Shown piece after piece: positions 1-8,068 of a DNA stretch of 52,536 nucleotides (positions are counted from its first letter, which is position 1; each line of letters opens with the position of its first letter). The stretch is taken from the NCBI GenBank assembly GCA_024638655.1, contig JAHEJW010000017.1, positions 1-52,536 of the forward strand, in the 5' to 3' direction. The position numbers and the translations under genes are program-made. This stretch comes from a bacterium (GTDB taxonomy: Bacteria > Actinomycetota > Acidimicrobiia > Spongiisociales > ZC4RG35). The notes beneath the pieces were generated by a model. The model worked only from the letters and a program-made list of their open reading frames with translations. It ran no database searches and had not been told where the DNA came from.

Positions 1-567
1 ACCTTGCCCAACGGCACCACGGTTCCGGAGTTGACGATCCTGGCGCCTGGCCCGGGTTACGACCCGTTCCGCGCCACCTTCTCGATCTGGGTCGAGCAGT
101 GGGCGAACGATCTCGGAATCCCGCTTGTTGCCGAGCCCACGGACTTCAACGCCATCGTGGCTGCGACATTCCCGCCGCAGACACAGGAGACGGCGTTGGC
201 CTGGGACATGTACATGCTCGGTTGGGGTGGTGGCGACGTGTCACTGCCTGGTACCTCACAGGTGGCGTTCTTCCACTCACGTGAGGACGCCGTGTCCGGT
301 GGCGGATTCAACACACCTGGTTACATCAGCGAGGAGTTCGACGCGACGGCCGATGCCTTCGAAGCAGCGACCGACGTCGAGAGCGCCGCTGAGCTGACCA
401 AGGAGATGGATGCCATCCTGGCCAGGGATCTACCGTACGTGGTGTTGTTCCGAACCCCGATCATCGAGGCGTTCAACGCAACTACGCAGTTCCCGGCAGA
501 CACCATCATGGGCGGCCACTCCGGCTTCCCCAATGGCTGGCCGAATGCCGTTCAGGTGGGCGAGTAG
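1..567 (+). CDS. ABC transporter substrate-binding protein, family 5 (C-terminal part)
   Basis: The frame is open from the window edge, so only the last 188 residues are visible and the true start lies upstream. The sequence has the C-terminal lobe pattern of extracellular peptide/oligopeptide-binding proteins (SBP_bac_5): a strand-helix start, a WDMYMLGW-type strand, and a late segment ILARDLPYVVLFR that matches the usual 'lpiiplf' strand near the end of this family. It should bind the solute outside the membrane for the permeases and ATPases encoded directly downstream (737-5147). It is separated from them by 169 bp holding a very strong hairpin. Family assignment is firm; the substrate cannot be read from this fragment. 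Confidence 0.85.
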   Translation, partial: TLPNGTTVPELTILAPGPGYDPFRATFSIWVEQWANDLGIPLVAEPTDFNAIVAATFPPQTQETALAWDMYMLGWGGGDVSLPGTSQVAFFHSREDAVSGGGFNTPGYISEEFDATADAFEAATDVESAAELTKEMDAILARDLPYVVLFRTPIIEAFNATTQFPADTIMGGHSGFPNGWPNAVQVGE

Positions 568-593
568 AAACTCGATCACATAGCAAGCAAGTA

Positions 594-630
594 CGAAAGG
601 GAGGGCCCAGAATCTGGGCCCTCCCTTTCG
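594..630 (+). terminator. 17-bp perfect hairpin between binding-protein and permease genes
   Basis: CGAAAGGGAGGGCCCAG at 594-610 pairs without mismatch with 614-630 around the 3-nt loop AAT, followed by TTTGG. It lies 27 nt after the stop of the binding-protein gene and about 100 nt before the permease start. The T run is short, so it may act as a partial terminator or as a 3'-end stabiliser giving more binding protein than permease, as is common in importer operons. Confidence 0.75.
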
Positions 631-736
631 TTTGGCGACTAGTTTGGGCATAGCCGAGATGAGGAATGTACGGTGAGGCCGCGGCTTCAGCGCGTGCCCA
701 GGCCGTCAACGGAGGAGTGGACCTAGGAGTGGAGTT

Positions 737-1900
737 TTGCTGAAGTTCGTTGGCAGGCGCCTCGTTCAGATGGTGTTCCTGTTCTTCCTGTTTCTCACAC
801 TCGTCTTCTTCCTACTCGAGGCCCAACCTGGTGACATAACCGCCCAGTTCCTCGACCCCACCATTCCGGCCGAGATCCGGGCTCAGCTTGTCGAGCGGCT
901 TGGTCTCGACGGCGGTGTTTGGTCTCGATGGTGGAACTACATCACCAATTTCGTCACGGGCAATCTGGGCGTCAGTTTTCAGCAGTACCCACGTCCGGTG
1001 CTCGACGTCATCACGGAGCGGATCCCACGCACTCTCTTCTTGTTCACCTTCGCCACGCTGCTCTCTTACGTGATCGGATTCACCCTCGGCAAGCGTCTCG
1101 CCTGGAAGAGGGGCGGGTTCTCGGAGCACGCCATCACGGTCAGTGGCGTTCTCCTCTATACGGTCTTCTACCCGTGGTTCGCCATCATCATGATCCTGTT
1201 CTTCGCCTCCGGACTGGGGTGGTTCCCGATCAACGGATTCCTCAACCCGGAATTCTGGCGGGGCGCACCGTATACCGGCAATGAGGTATTCGGGCAGCTG
1301 ATCTTCTCCCTACTCATCACCGGCCTCGTGTTCGGGTTCACTGCATGGTTCGCCCGACGACAAGAGGAGCGGTCGACGGCCAGAGTCGTACGGGTGATCG
1401 GATACGGCACATCGCTTGCGTTTCTGGTGATCTTCTGGCTGGTTCGGGGTGACATGAGGCCCTTTGCCCTCGACATCGTCCATCACTCGATACTGCCGAT
1501 CGTCACGCTTGCCCTGATCGCCTTCGCCGGTGTGATGCTCCTGACCCGCGGATCGATGCTCGAGACCCTCAAGGAGGATTACATCCTCACTGCGCAGGCG
1601 AAGGGTGTACCGGAGAAGGACATCAGGGACAAGCATGCGGCCCGAAACGCGCTGTTGCCCGTTGTCACCTCCTTCGTTCTCGGCCTGGCCTTCATCATTG
1701 GCGGGGGTGTGGTCACAGAGACCGTATTCTCCTGGCCGGGAATGGGGTCTCTGCTCTTGACTGCGACTGTGGCCGAAGACGTTCCAGTGGCGACAGGCGC
1801 TCTCGCCTTTGTCGGGATCCTCGCTCTGCTGGCCCACCTCATAGTCGACATCCTCTACGCGATACTCGATCCCAGAATCCGGATCCAGACAGGCAACTAG
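737..1900 (+). CDS. ABC transporter permease, DppB/OppB type
   Basis: Inner-membrane permease of 387 residues. The N-terminal helix (LVQMVFLFFLFLTLVFFLL) and the C-terminal BPD_transp_1 region with the EAA-type loop (EDYILTAQAKGVPEKDI, then HAARNALLPVV) identify a DppB/OppB-family subunit. It starts at TTG 737; AGGAG at 725-729 sits 7 nt upstream and supports this start. Compared with the usual length of about 310-340, an extra stretch at about residues 182-241 carries two more hydrophobic segments before the 'ILPIVTLAL' helix. It pairs with the DppC-type permease that begins 9 bp after its stop. Substrate is unknown; linkage to acyl-CoA genes suggests it need not be peptide. Confidence 0.9.
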   Translation: MLKFVGRRLVQMVFLFFLFLTLVFFLLEAQPGDITAQFLDPTIPAEIRAQLVERLGLDGGVWSRWWNYITNFVTGNLGVSFQQYPRPVLDVITERIPRTLFLFTFATLLSYVIGFTLGKRLAWKRGGFSEHAITVSGVLLYTVFYPWFAIIMILFFASGLGWFPINGFLNPEFWRGAPYTGNEVFGQLIFSLLITGLVFGFTAWFARRQEERSTARVVRVIGYGTSLAFLVIFWLVRGDMRPFALDIVHHSILPIVTLALIAFAGVMLLTRGSMLETLKEDYILTAQAKGVPEKDIRDKHAARNALLPVVTSFVLGLAFIIGGGVVTETVFSWPGMGSLLLTATVAEDVPVATGALAFVGILALLAHLIVDILYAILDPRIRIQTGN

Positions 1901-1909
1901 GAGATATCA

Positions 1910-3040
1910 ATGGTCGTTGAAGAGAAAGATCCGGTAGACGTCCTAACCGAGCTCCCGGAGGGCGAAGGCATCACCATCGGGGCTGGGGAGCAACTCCCCG
2001 AATCCCTGTGGAAGGTCAGGCTCAGACTCTTCTGGAAGTCATTCAAGAGGAACTGGACACTCTTCAAGGAGAACAAGATCGGTCTCGCCGGCCTGGCGGT
2101 GATCGCCCTTTTCGCGCTGATGGCGCTCTCCTACCCCGTCATGCGCTCAGCTGGTCCCTGGCAAAACGACGCGGTCTACAACCCGGTCATCGGATACGAC
2201 GCCCCAAGGGCGGAGTTCGAGATCGTGGCCACCGAGGCCGACGTCGTCGACCCCACCACACAGATGGACGCAAATAAGGCTCAGCTGTGGTGCTTCCGCG
2301 TCGTGGCGGGTGACACGTGCGTCATCCCTCAACAGCCGGCCCCACCGGGCTCGGATCACTGGCTCGGCACGGACCCGCTTGGGCGGGACATCGCCTCCCA
2401 GCTTGCATTCTCCACCCGAGCTGCGTTCCTGCTCGGCTTGATAGCGGCTGTTGTCACGGTGGGCGTGGCGACCACGATCGGATCCATCGCCGCCTTCTAC
2501 GGTGGCTGGCTGGACAACTTCTTGATGCGCGTCGCGGACCTGGTGCTGTTGCTTCCTCTCATCCCGATCCTCATCGTCATGTCGGGTCTCTGGCAGATAA
2601 ACCTCCCGATACTCGGGGTGCTCATCGGGATCCTGTCCGGCTTCGGGGGCACTGCCATCGTGCTCAAGTCCCAGGCCCTCTCCATCAAGGTCAAGCCGTT
2701 CATCGACGCGGCCCGGGTGTCAGGTGGCTCCAATTGGCACTTGATCTCCAAGCACATCATCCCGAATGTGCTGCCGCTCAGCTTCCTCTACATGATGTTC
2801 ACCGTCACCGAAGCGGTCTCACTCGAGGCGACGCTCTCCTTCTTTGGCCTCCTGAATATCGACATGAGCTGGGGCATCATGCTCAACACGGCCCAGAGCC
2901 AGGGCTACCTGCGCTCCGGGCTCGAGTTCTGGTGGCTGCTGATCCCGGCCGGAGTCGCGGTGACCCTGCTGGCCGCCGGCTTCTTCTTCGTCGGCCGAGC
3001 GATGGATGAGGTCGTCAACCCGAGGCTCAGGGCGCGATGA
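1910..3040 (+). CDS. ABC transporter permease, DppC/OppC type
   Basis: Second membrane subunit, 376 residues. It has a cytoplasmic N-terminal stretch of about 45 residues, a first membrane helix (IGLAGLAVIALFALMALSYP), then an extracytoplasmic segment ending in the family hallmark HWLGTDPLGRDI, and a C-terminal BPD_transp_1 domain with the EAA loop (FIDAARVSGGSNWHLISKHI). The ATG at 1910 follows AGGAGAT closely. The loop between helix 1 and the GTDPLGRD motif is longer than in Escherichia coli DppC and contains two cysteines (WCF and DTC). The stop overlaps the ATPase start by 4 nt (ATGA), so the two are translationally coupled. Confidence 0.92.
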   Translation: MVVEEKDPVDVLTELPEGEGITIGAGEQLPESLWKVRLRLFWKSFKRNWTLFKENKIGLAGLAVIALFALMALSYPVMRSAGPWQNDAVYNPVIGYDAPRAEFEIVATEADVVDPTTQMDANKAQLWCFRVVAGDTCVIPQQPAPPGSDHWLGTDPLGRDIASQLAFSTRAAFLLGLIAAVVTVGVATTIGSIAAFYGGWLDNFLMRVADLVLLLPLIPILIVMSGLWQINLPILGVLIGILSGFGGTAIVLKSQALSIKVKPFIDAARVSGGSNWHLISKHIIPNVLPLSFLYMMFTVTEAVSLEATLSFFGLLNIDMSWGIMLNTAQSQGYLRSGLEFWWLLIPAGVAVTLLAAGFFFVGRAMDEVVNPRLRAR

Positions 3041-4092
3041 CCGACATTCAGACGAGAGCAGCCGAGGGCGGTCTCGGCACTGAGCGCTCGCACTCCGAGG
3101 TCCCGATCCTCGAGGTGAAGAATCTCGTGATGAACTACGAGATCAAGGCGGGGATGGTCTCGGCGGTCGAAGACGTCTCCTTCACGCTCCCCAAAGGACA
3201 CTCTCTTGGACTTGTTGGTGAGTCGGGATGTGGCAAGACCTCCGTAGCCCTGACTCTGATGCGTCTGGCGGCGGCAAATGCCAGAGTCCTCGGCGGTGAG
3301 GTGAGACTCGATGGAGAGAACCTGCTCGAGCTCAACGATGAGGAGATGCGGCAGCGGCGCTGGGACGACATCTCCATGGTGTTCCAGGGTGCGATGAACT
3401 CGTGGAACCCGGTGTACACGGTGGGTGAGCAGATCAGAGAGGCCATGGACCTGCATTGGGAGCCAAGGCCCAGCGCAGCGGAGGCACGGGCCAAGACCGA
3501 AGAGCTCTTCCAGCTGGTTGGGTTGAACCCGGAGATGATCGACCGCTACCCCCACGAGTTCTCCGGGGGAATGAAACAACGCGCAGTGATCGCCATGGCT
3601 CTGAGTTGTGACCCGAAGCTGATCATCGCCGATGAGCCGACGACCGCATTGGATGTCATCGTCCAGGAGCAGATCCTGGAGGAGCTGAGGAAGATCCAGC
3701 ACGAATTCGGCATGAGCATCATCTACATCTCACACGACATCGCGGTCATTGCCGAGATAACGGATCTCATGGGCGTGATGTATGCGGGCAAGCTCGTCGA
3801 GTTCGGTGACACCGTCGACATCTTCGCCCGGCCACGCCACCCCTACTCATGGCTGATACTGTCTTCGACGCCGTCGATCACTGGACCGCGGCGTCAGCTC
3901 GCTCCGCTCGAGGGAGAACCGCCCAATCTCCTCGACCCGCCGAGTGGCTGCCGTTTCCACCCGCGCTGCCCGTTTGCGACCCAGAAATGCACGGACGAGG
4001 AGCCCCCGCTCGAAGAGGTCGAGCCCGGGCACAAGATCGCCTGCTGGAATTACGAGCAGGTTCCCGTTGGCATCCTGGCGGAAGCGGAATGA
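3037..4092 (+). CDS. ABC transporter ATP-binding protein, DppD/OppD type
   Basis: Cytoplasmic ATPase of 351 residues that powers the DppB/DppC-like permeases. Visible motifs: Walker [10 protein letters not shown], signature FSGGMKQR, Walker [14 protein letters not shown]-loop ISHDIAV. The C-terminal oligopeptide-transporter extension has four cysteines in the pattern seen around [13 protein letters not shown] and IACW. In characterised DppD/OppD proteins this region binds an iron-sulfur cluster; that it does so here is inference. Both ends overlap neighbouring genes by 4 nt (ATGA), as expected within one operon. Confidence 0.93.
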   Translation: MTDIQTRAAEGGLGTERSHSEVPILEVKNLVMNYEIKAGMVSAVEDVSFTLPKGHSLGLVGESGCGKTSVALTLMRLAAANARVLGGEVRLDGENLLELNDEEMRQRRWDDISMVFQGAMNSWNPVYTVGEQIREAMDLHWEPRPSAAEARAKTEELFQLVGLNPEMIDRYPHEFSGGMKQRAVIAMALSCDPKLIIADEPTTALDVIVQEQILEELRKIQHEFGMSIIYISHDIAVIAEITDLMGVMYAGKLVEFGDTVDIFARPRHPYSWLILSSTPSITGPRRQLAPLEGEPPNLLDPPSGCRFHPRCPFATQKCTDEEPPLEEVEPGHKIACWNYEQVPVGILAEAE

Positions 4093-5147
4093 GCGAGCAG
4101 AACGGTCAGACCAGGGTCAAGGTCGAGAACCTGCAGAAACTCTTCCCCATCTCGAAGGGGCTGTTCCGGAAGTCGACCGATTTCGTCTACGCGGTCGACG
4201 GGATCAGCTTCGAGATCAAAGAGGGTGAGAGTCTCGGGCTGGTCGGTGAGTCCGGATGCGGCAAGACGACGACCGGGCGAGTTCTCGTGAAGTTGGAGGA
4301 TGCCACCGGGGGCCAGGCATTCGTTCACAACTCCGACAGGGACGAGATGATCGATGTCATGGACGTCGAGTCACCGGAAGACCGCAAGGAGTTCCGCAAG
4401 CACGTCCAGATGATCTTCCAGGACCCGTACGAGTCGATGAACCCGCGGCGCACGATCTATGACATCGTTGCCGAGCCTCTGAAGGTCCACAATCTCGGCA
4501 CCACCGAGGAGAAGGAGCAGCGGGTCGTCGATCTGCTTCGGCTCGTTGGCCTGACGCCACCGGAGCCGTTCCTCTTCCGCTATCCGCACGAGCTGTCCGG
4601 GGGTCAGCGGCAGCGAGTGGCCATTGCCCGAGCCCTGGTGATGGAGCCGACATTCGTAGTGGCCGACGAGCCAACGTCGATGCTCGATGTGAGCATCAGG
4701 ATCTCGATCATGCGCTTGATGCTGGAGCTGGCGGAGAAGCTCGGTGTGACCTATCTCTATATCACACACGATCTCGCCGTCGCCCGTTACATGTGCGACA
4801 AGATCGCAGTCATGTACCTCGGGAAGATCGTGGAGATGGCGCCCACCGAGGAGCTGCTCAGCAACCCGATGCATCCGTACACGAGGGCCCTACTGTCGGC
4901 GGTCCCCGTTCCCGATCCTTCGTACCAGCGGCCCCAGGTCGAGATCGAGGGCGGTGTTGCCAGGGCCATCAACCCCCCGGACGAGTGTCGGTTCATCGAA
5001 CGATGCCCATTCGCGGTCGATGAGTGCAAGACGGCTCACCCGAACCTGTTCGACCGCGGCAACGACCATCTGGTCGCCTGTTATCTGGTGGCCCCGGATG
5101 GCTCGTGGACCGGGCGTGAGAGAGCCAAACTCGAACTCCGCAGCTGA
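4089..5147 (+). CDS. ABC transporter ATP-binding protein, DppF/OppF type
   Basis: Second ATPase, 352 residues from the ATG at 4089, which overlaps the previous stop as ATGA. The same frame is open further upstream, but that extension only mirrors the preceding gene in another frame. Motifs: Walker [10 protein letters not shown], signature LSGGQRQR, Walker [14 protein letters not shown]-loop ITHDLAV, and a C-terminal HPY extension with [13 protein letters not shown] and VACY cysteines. With 3037-4092 it makes the usual D/F heterodimer of dipeptide/oligopeptide importers. A 61-bp gap follows before the second binding-protein gene. Confidence 0.93.
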   Translation: MSEQNGQTRVKVENLQKLFPISKGLFRKSTDFVYAVDGISFEIKEGESLGLVGESGCGKTTTGRVLVKLEDATGGQAFVHNSDRDEMIDVMDVESPEDRKEFRKHVQMIFQDPYESMNPRRTIYDIVAEPLKVHNLGTTEEKEQRVVDLLRLVGLTPPEPFLFRYPHELSGGQRQRVAIARALVMEPTFVVADEPTSMLDVSIRISIMRLMLELAEKLGVTYLYITHDLAVARYMCDKIAVMYLGKIVEMAPTEELLSNPMHPYTRALLSAVPVPDPSYQRPQVEIEGGVARAINPPDECRFIERCPFAVDECKTAHPNLFDRGNDHLVACYLVAPDGSWTGRERAKLELRS

Positions 5148-5208
5148 GGACGCCGCGATACCGACGAGGGTCCTTGTATCCGGACGCTGCGACGGGTTTC
5201 ATCTGTAG

Positions 5209-6912
5209 GTGGGCAAACCTCGCGTAATCCTGTTCGGCCTGGTGTGGGTTCTCGCTGTCACCTCATGCACGGGCGGCGCAGGGTCCGACACGTCTTCTAC
5301 TACGTCCACCACGGTCGCGGCGAGCACGAGCACCAGCACCCCTCGACCGGTCACCACAACGGTGCCGGGACCCTGTGACGACCTCGTCTTCTGTGTCACC
5401 TACGAGATACCCGACGACGCCGTGTGGTCGGACGGTGAGCCGGTCGGCGTAGATGACTTCGTACACACCCTCGATCTCATCACCGATCCGGTCAGGGGTG
5501 CAACCGAGAAGACTGGCTATGAACTGATCACGAGCATCGAGCCGCTCGGGGACCGGACTGTGCTGGTCACCTTCTCGGAGGTATTTGGTCCCTGGCGCAC
5601 CTTGTTTCCCTACCTATTACCCGCTCATGGGGAGCTGTCGTACCGCGAAGAAGGGGCACCCGTCAGCGGGCCATTCATCCTCGAGGAGTGGATCGTGGGG
5701 GAGCGGATCGTTCTACGACGCAATCCCAGTTACTGGGCCGGGGTCGAGCCGGTTTCGGGTGAGCCGCTGGGGGATGTCCGAGAGATCGTCTTCGTATTCC
5801 CGGCGAGTGCTCGGGATCAGCTTCGGGGCCTCGAGGGCAATGAGATAGATGTGATCAACCCCCGTCCACTCGACTGGATGATCGAGGATCTGGGAGTGAT
5901 GGAAGGGGTTTCCTTCGAAGTCGCCCCGGGCGAGTTCTGGGAGCACATCGACTTCAACCACGACGACCCTTTGTTGAGCCAGGGCTGGGTCAGGGAGGCG
6001 ATCTCGTTGGCCGTCGACCGGGAGGCAATCCTCGAGCAGACAGTTCGTCGGGTGGACGTCGATGCCCAGACGCTGGACTCCGCCGTCTACATGAGGAACT
6101 CCATCCACTATCAGGACAACTACGACCTGGCTCACAACCCCGCTGCCGCCGAGCAAATCCTTGTCGACCGATTCTGTGAGAAGGGCGATGACGGCGTCTA
6201 TAGCTGCCAGGGCCGAAGGCTGGCCTTCAGCTGGGCAACGACCGTCGGGGATGAATATCGGGACGTCATCTTCGACGTCGTATCCGAGAGCCTCGAGCAG
6301 ATTGGTGTGGAGGTGGTCCTCCAACCGCGAACTCCGTCCGAGTTGTTCTCCACGGATGTCTTCTTCGGGGGTCCCGAGGTCTGGCAGATCATCAACTTCT
6401 CATGGAAGGGAGAGGCGGACCCCTTCCTGGCCAATTCGACGTACTCGTGTCGTGGTGATGCCCCGAGTGGGTTCGGTGACCTGAATGTCAATCGCTACTG
6501 CAGCGAGCAGGTCGAAACACTGATCGAGTCGACTTCCCTGCTCTCTGATACCGAGGAGAGAGCCGCCGGCTACAACGCGGCCGACGCGGCGTATCTGGGC
6601 GACCGGGCGATCATCCCGCTGTTCCAGAAGCCGGCGCTGCTGGCGTTCGATTCGGCACTCAGTGGGCCCATCACCAACATCTCCAAGTCGGGCAATCTCT
6701 GGAATGTGGGTGCCTGGAGAGGCCTCGACACGGTGATCATCGCACTCGAGGCCGAGCCCGACGACCTCGACCCGATCAACCCGGGCAGCGACAGTGCCCG
6801 GATGGTCCTCTCTGCGATGCTCCACGGCGCCTTCGGAATCAATTCGTCGCTGGAGTTCATACCGGTACTGGCGGGCGAGGCAGCAGCCCATCAGGGTGTG
6901 AACGCCGGATGA
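5209..6912 (+). CDS. Lipoprotein substrate-binding protein, family 5, with apparently permuted domain order
   Basis: Secreted lipoprotein of 567 residues. It has a GTG start, a signal peptide ending in a lipobox with Cys at about residue 20 (LAVTSC), then a Ser/Thr-rich linker to about residue 57. The next segment (FCVTYEIPDDAVWSDGEPV) corresponds to a region that normally lies about 80-100 residues into SBP_bac_5 proteins. The rest of the domain follows in normal order to about residue 505. The last 60 residues (LDTVIIALEAEPDDLDPIN, then LEFIPVLAGEA) look like the usual N-terminal segment of this family. So the missing front of the domain is found at the C-terminus: a circular permutation, or a tandem pair cut at both ends. 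The stop overlaps the next gene (ATGA). It presumably serves the 737-5147 importer. Confidence 0.85.
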   Translation: MGKPRVILFGLVWVLAVTSCTGGAGSDTSSTTSTTVAASTSTSTPRPVTTTVPGPCDDLVFCVTYEIPDDAVWSDGEPVGVDDFVHTLDLITDPVRGATEKTGYELITSIEPLGDRTVLVTFSEVFGPWRTLFPYLLPAHGELSYREEGAPVSGPFILEEWIVGERIVLRRNPSYWAGVEPVSGEPLGDVREIVFVFPASARDQLRGLEGNEIDVINPRPLDWMIEDLGVMEGVSFEVAPGEFWEHIDFNHDDPLLSQGWVREAISLAVDREAILEQTVRRVDVDAQTLDSAVYMRNSIHYQDNYDLAHNPAAAEQILVDRFCEKGDDGVYSCQGRRLAFSWATTVGDEYRDVIFDVVSESLEQIGVEVVLQPRTPSELFSTDVFFGGPEVWQIINFSWKGEADPFLANSTYSCRGDAPSGFGDLNVNRYCSEQVETLIESTSLLSDTEERAAGYNAADAAYLGDRAIIPLFQKPALLAFDSALSGPITNISKSGNLWNVGAWRGLDTVIIALEAEPDDLDPINPGSDSARMVLSAMLHGAFGINSSLEFIPVLAGEAAAHQGVNAG

Positions 6913-8051
6913 CCGGCCCGCTCGACGGTCTCCGAGTTATCGAGCTGGCCGGCCTGGGCCCGGCCCCCTTCTGCGGGATGATTCTCGCCGACCTCGGCGC
7001 TGACGTGGTGCGGGTAGATCGAAAGGGATCGGTCTCCGACTGGCTGCTCTCCTCCCCGACCCACGACGTGCACAATCGCGGCAAGGGCTCCATCGTGATC
7101 GACCTCAAGAACCCCGAAGGTGTTCGTATCGCCCTCGATCTGATCGCCTCCGCGGACGCCCTCATCGAGGGTTATCGCCCCGGCGTGGCCGAGCGGATGG
7201 GTGTCGGCCCCGGGGAGTGCCTCGCTCGCAATCCGGCCCTGGTCTACGGTCGGATGACCGGGTGGGGGCAGACCGGCCCTAATGCGGCGATGGCCGGACA
7301 TGACATCGACTACATCGCCCTGAGTGGAGCTCTGGGCTCGATCGGGACTGCAGAGCGCCCGATCCCACCACTGAATCTCGTGGGCGATCTCGGTGGCGGG
7401 GGCATGTTGCTCGCGGTCGGGGTCCTCGCCGCGGTCTTCTCGGCCCGTCGGACGGGAGAAGGCCAGGTCGTGGACGCCGCGATGGTCGACGGCTCAGCTC
7501 TGCTCATGGCTTCCCATCACGGCCTGATGGCCGACGACTCATGGGTTGCCCGACGCGAGTCCAATCTCCTCGATGGAGCGGCTCCCTTCTACACCACTTA
7601 TCGCACGTCTGACGGGGGGCATATGGCCGTTGGGGCGCTGGAGCCACAGTTCTTCGCCGAGCTCCTGGAGGTCTTGGGGCTCGATATCGACAGTCTCCCG
7701 GCGCAAATGGACCGTGACGGCTGGCCGGCGATGCGGGAGGCGATCGCATCGAGATTCGCCGAAGGCACCCGGGACGCATGGGAGGAAGCCTTCAGCGGGC
7801 GGGACGCCTGCGTCGCTCCGGTCCTCTCGATGGAAGAGGCCCCGGACCACCCCCACAATCGAGACAGAGAGACTTTTATCGATGTGGGTGGTCATCCCCA
7901 GCCCGCTCCGGCACCCAGGTTCTCTTCGACGCCTTCGACCAGGCCGACGGCTCCGGTCGCTAGAGGCGCGGACACCGGCTCGATACTGGCCGGCCTGGGG
8001 TATAGCCCGGAGCAGGTCGGTAAGCTCAGGGAGTCCGGAGCCGTCGCCTGA
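6909..8051 (+). CDS. CaiB/BaiF family CoA transferase, AMACR-like
   Basis: 380 residues, cytoplasmic. The N-terminus (LDGLRVIELAGLGPAPFCGM) and ADLGADVVRVDR are hallmarks of the CaiB/BaiF fold. Within the family it most resembles alpha-methylacyl-CoA racemase: a His (H131, in GHDIDYIALSGAL) and an Asp (D160, in NLVGDLGGGG) are spaced as the catalytic pair of mycobacterial and mammalian racemases. Such enzymes interconvert 2R- and 2S-methylacyl-CoA. The four following genes encode activation and beta-oxidation enzymes, which fits racemase better than a formyl- or carnitine-CoA transferase. Start ATG 6909 overlaps the stop of the upstream binding-protein gene. Confidence 0.88.
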   Translation: MTGPLDGLRVIELAGLGPAPFCGMILADLGADVVRVDRKGSVSDWLLSSPTHDVHNRGKGSIVIDLKNPEGVRIALDLIASADALIEGYRPGVAERMGVGPGECLARNPALVYGRMTGWGQTGPNAAMAGHDIDYIALSGALGSIGTAERPIPPLNLVGDLGGGGMLLAVGVLAAVFSARRTGEGQVVDAAMVDGSALLMASHHGLMADDSWVARRESNLLDGAAPFYTTYRTSDGGHMAVGALEPQFFAELLEVLGLDIDSLPAQMDRDGWPAMREAIASRFAEGTRDAWEEAFSGRDACVAPVLSMEEAPDHPHNRDRETFIDVGGHPQPAPAPRFSSTPSTRPTAPVARGADTGSILAGLGYSPEQVGKLRESGAVA

Positions 8052-8068
8052 ACCCAGTGGAGGAGCCC

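Noticed and set aside
3849-4088. Upstream extension of the second importer ATPase gene
   Set aside because: It lies fully inside the preceding ATPase gene in another frame; the ATGA overlap at 4089 is the natural start.
5148-5208. Possible small gene or terminator between importer and binding protein
   Set aside because: Only 61 bp, no stable hairpin and no open frame.
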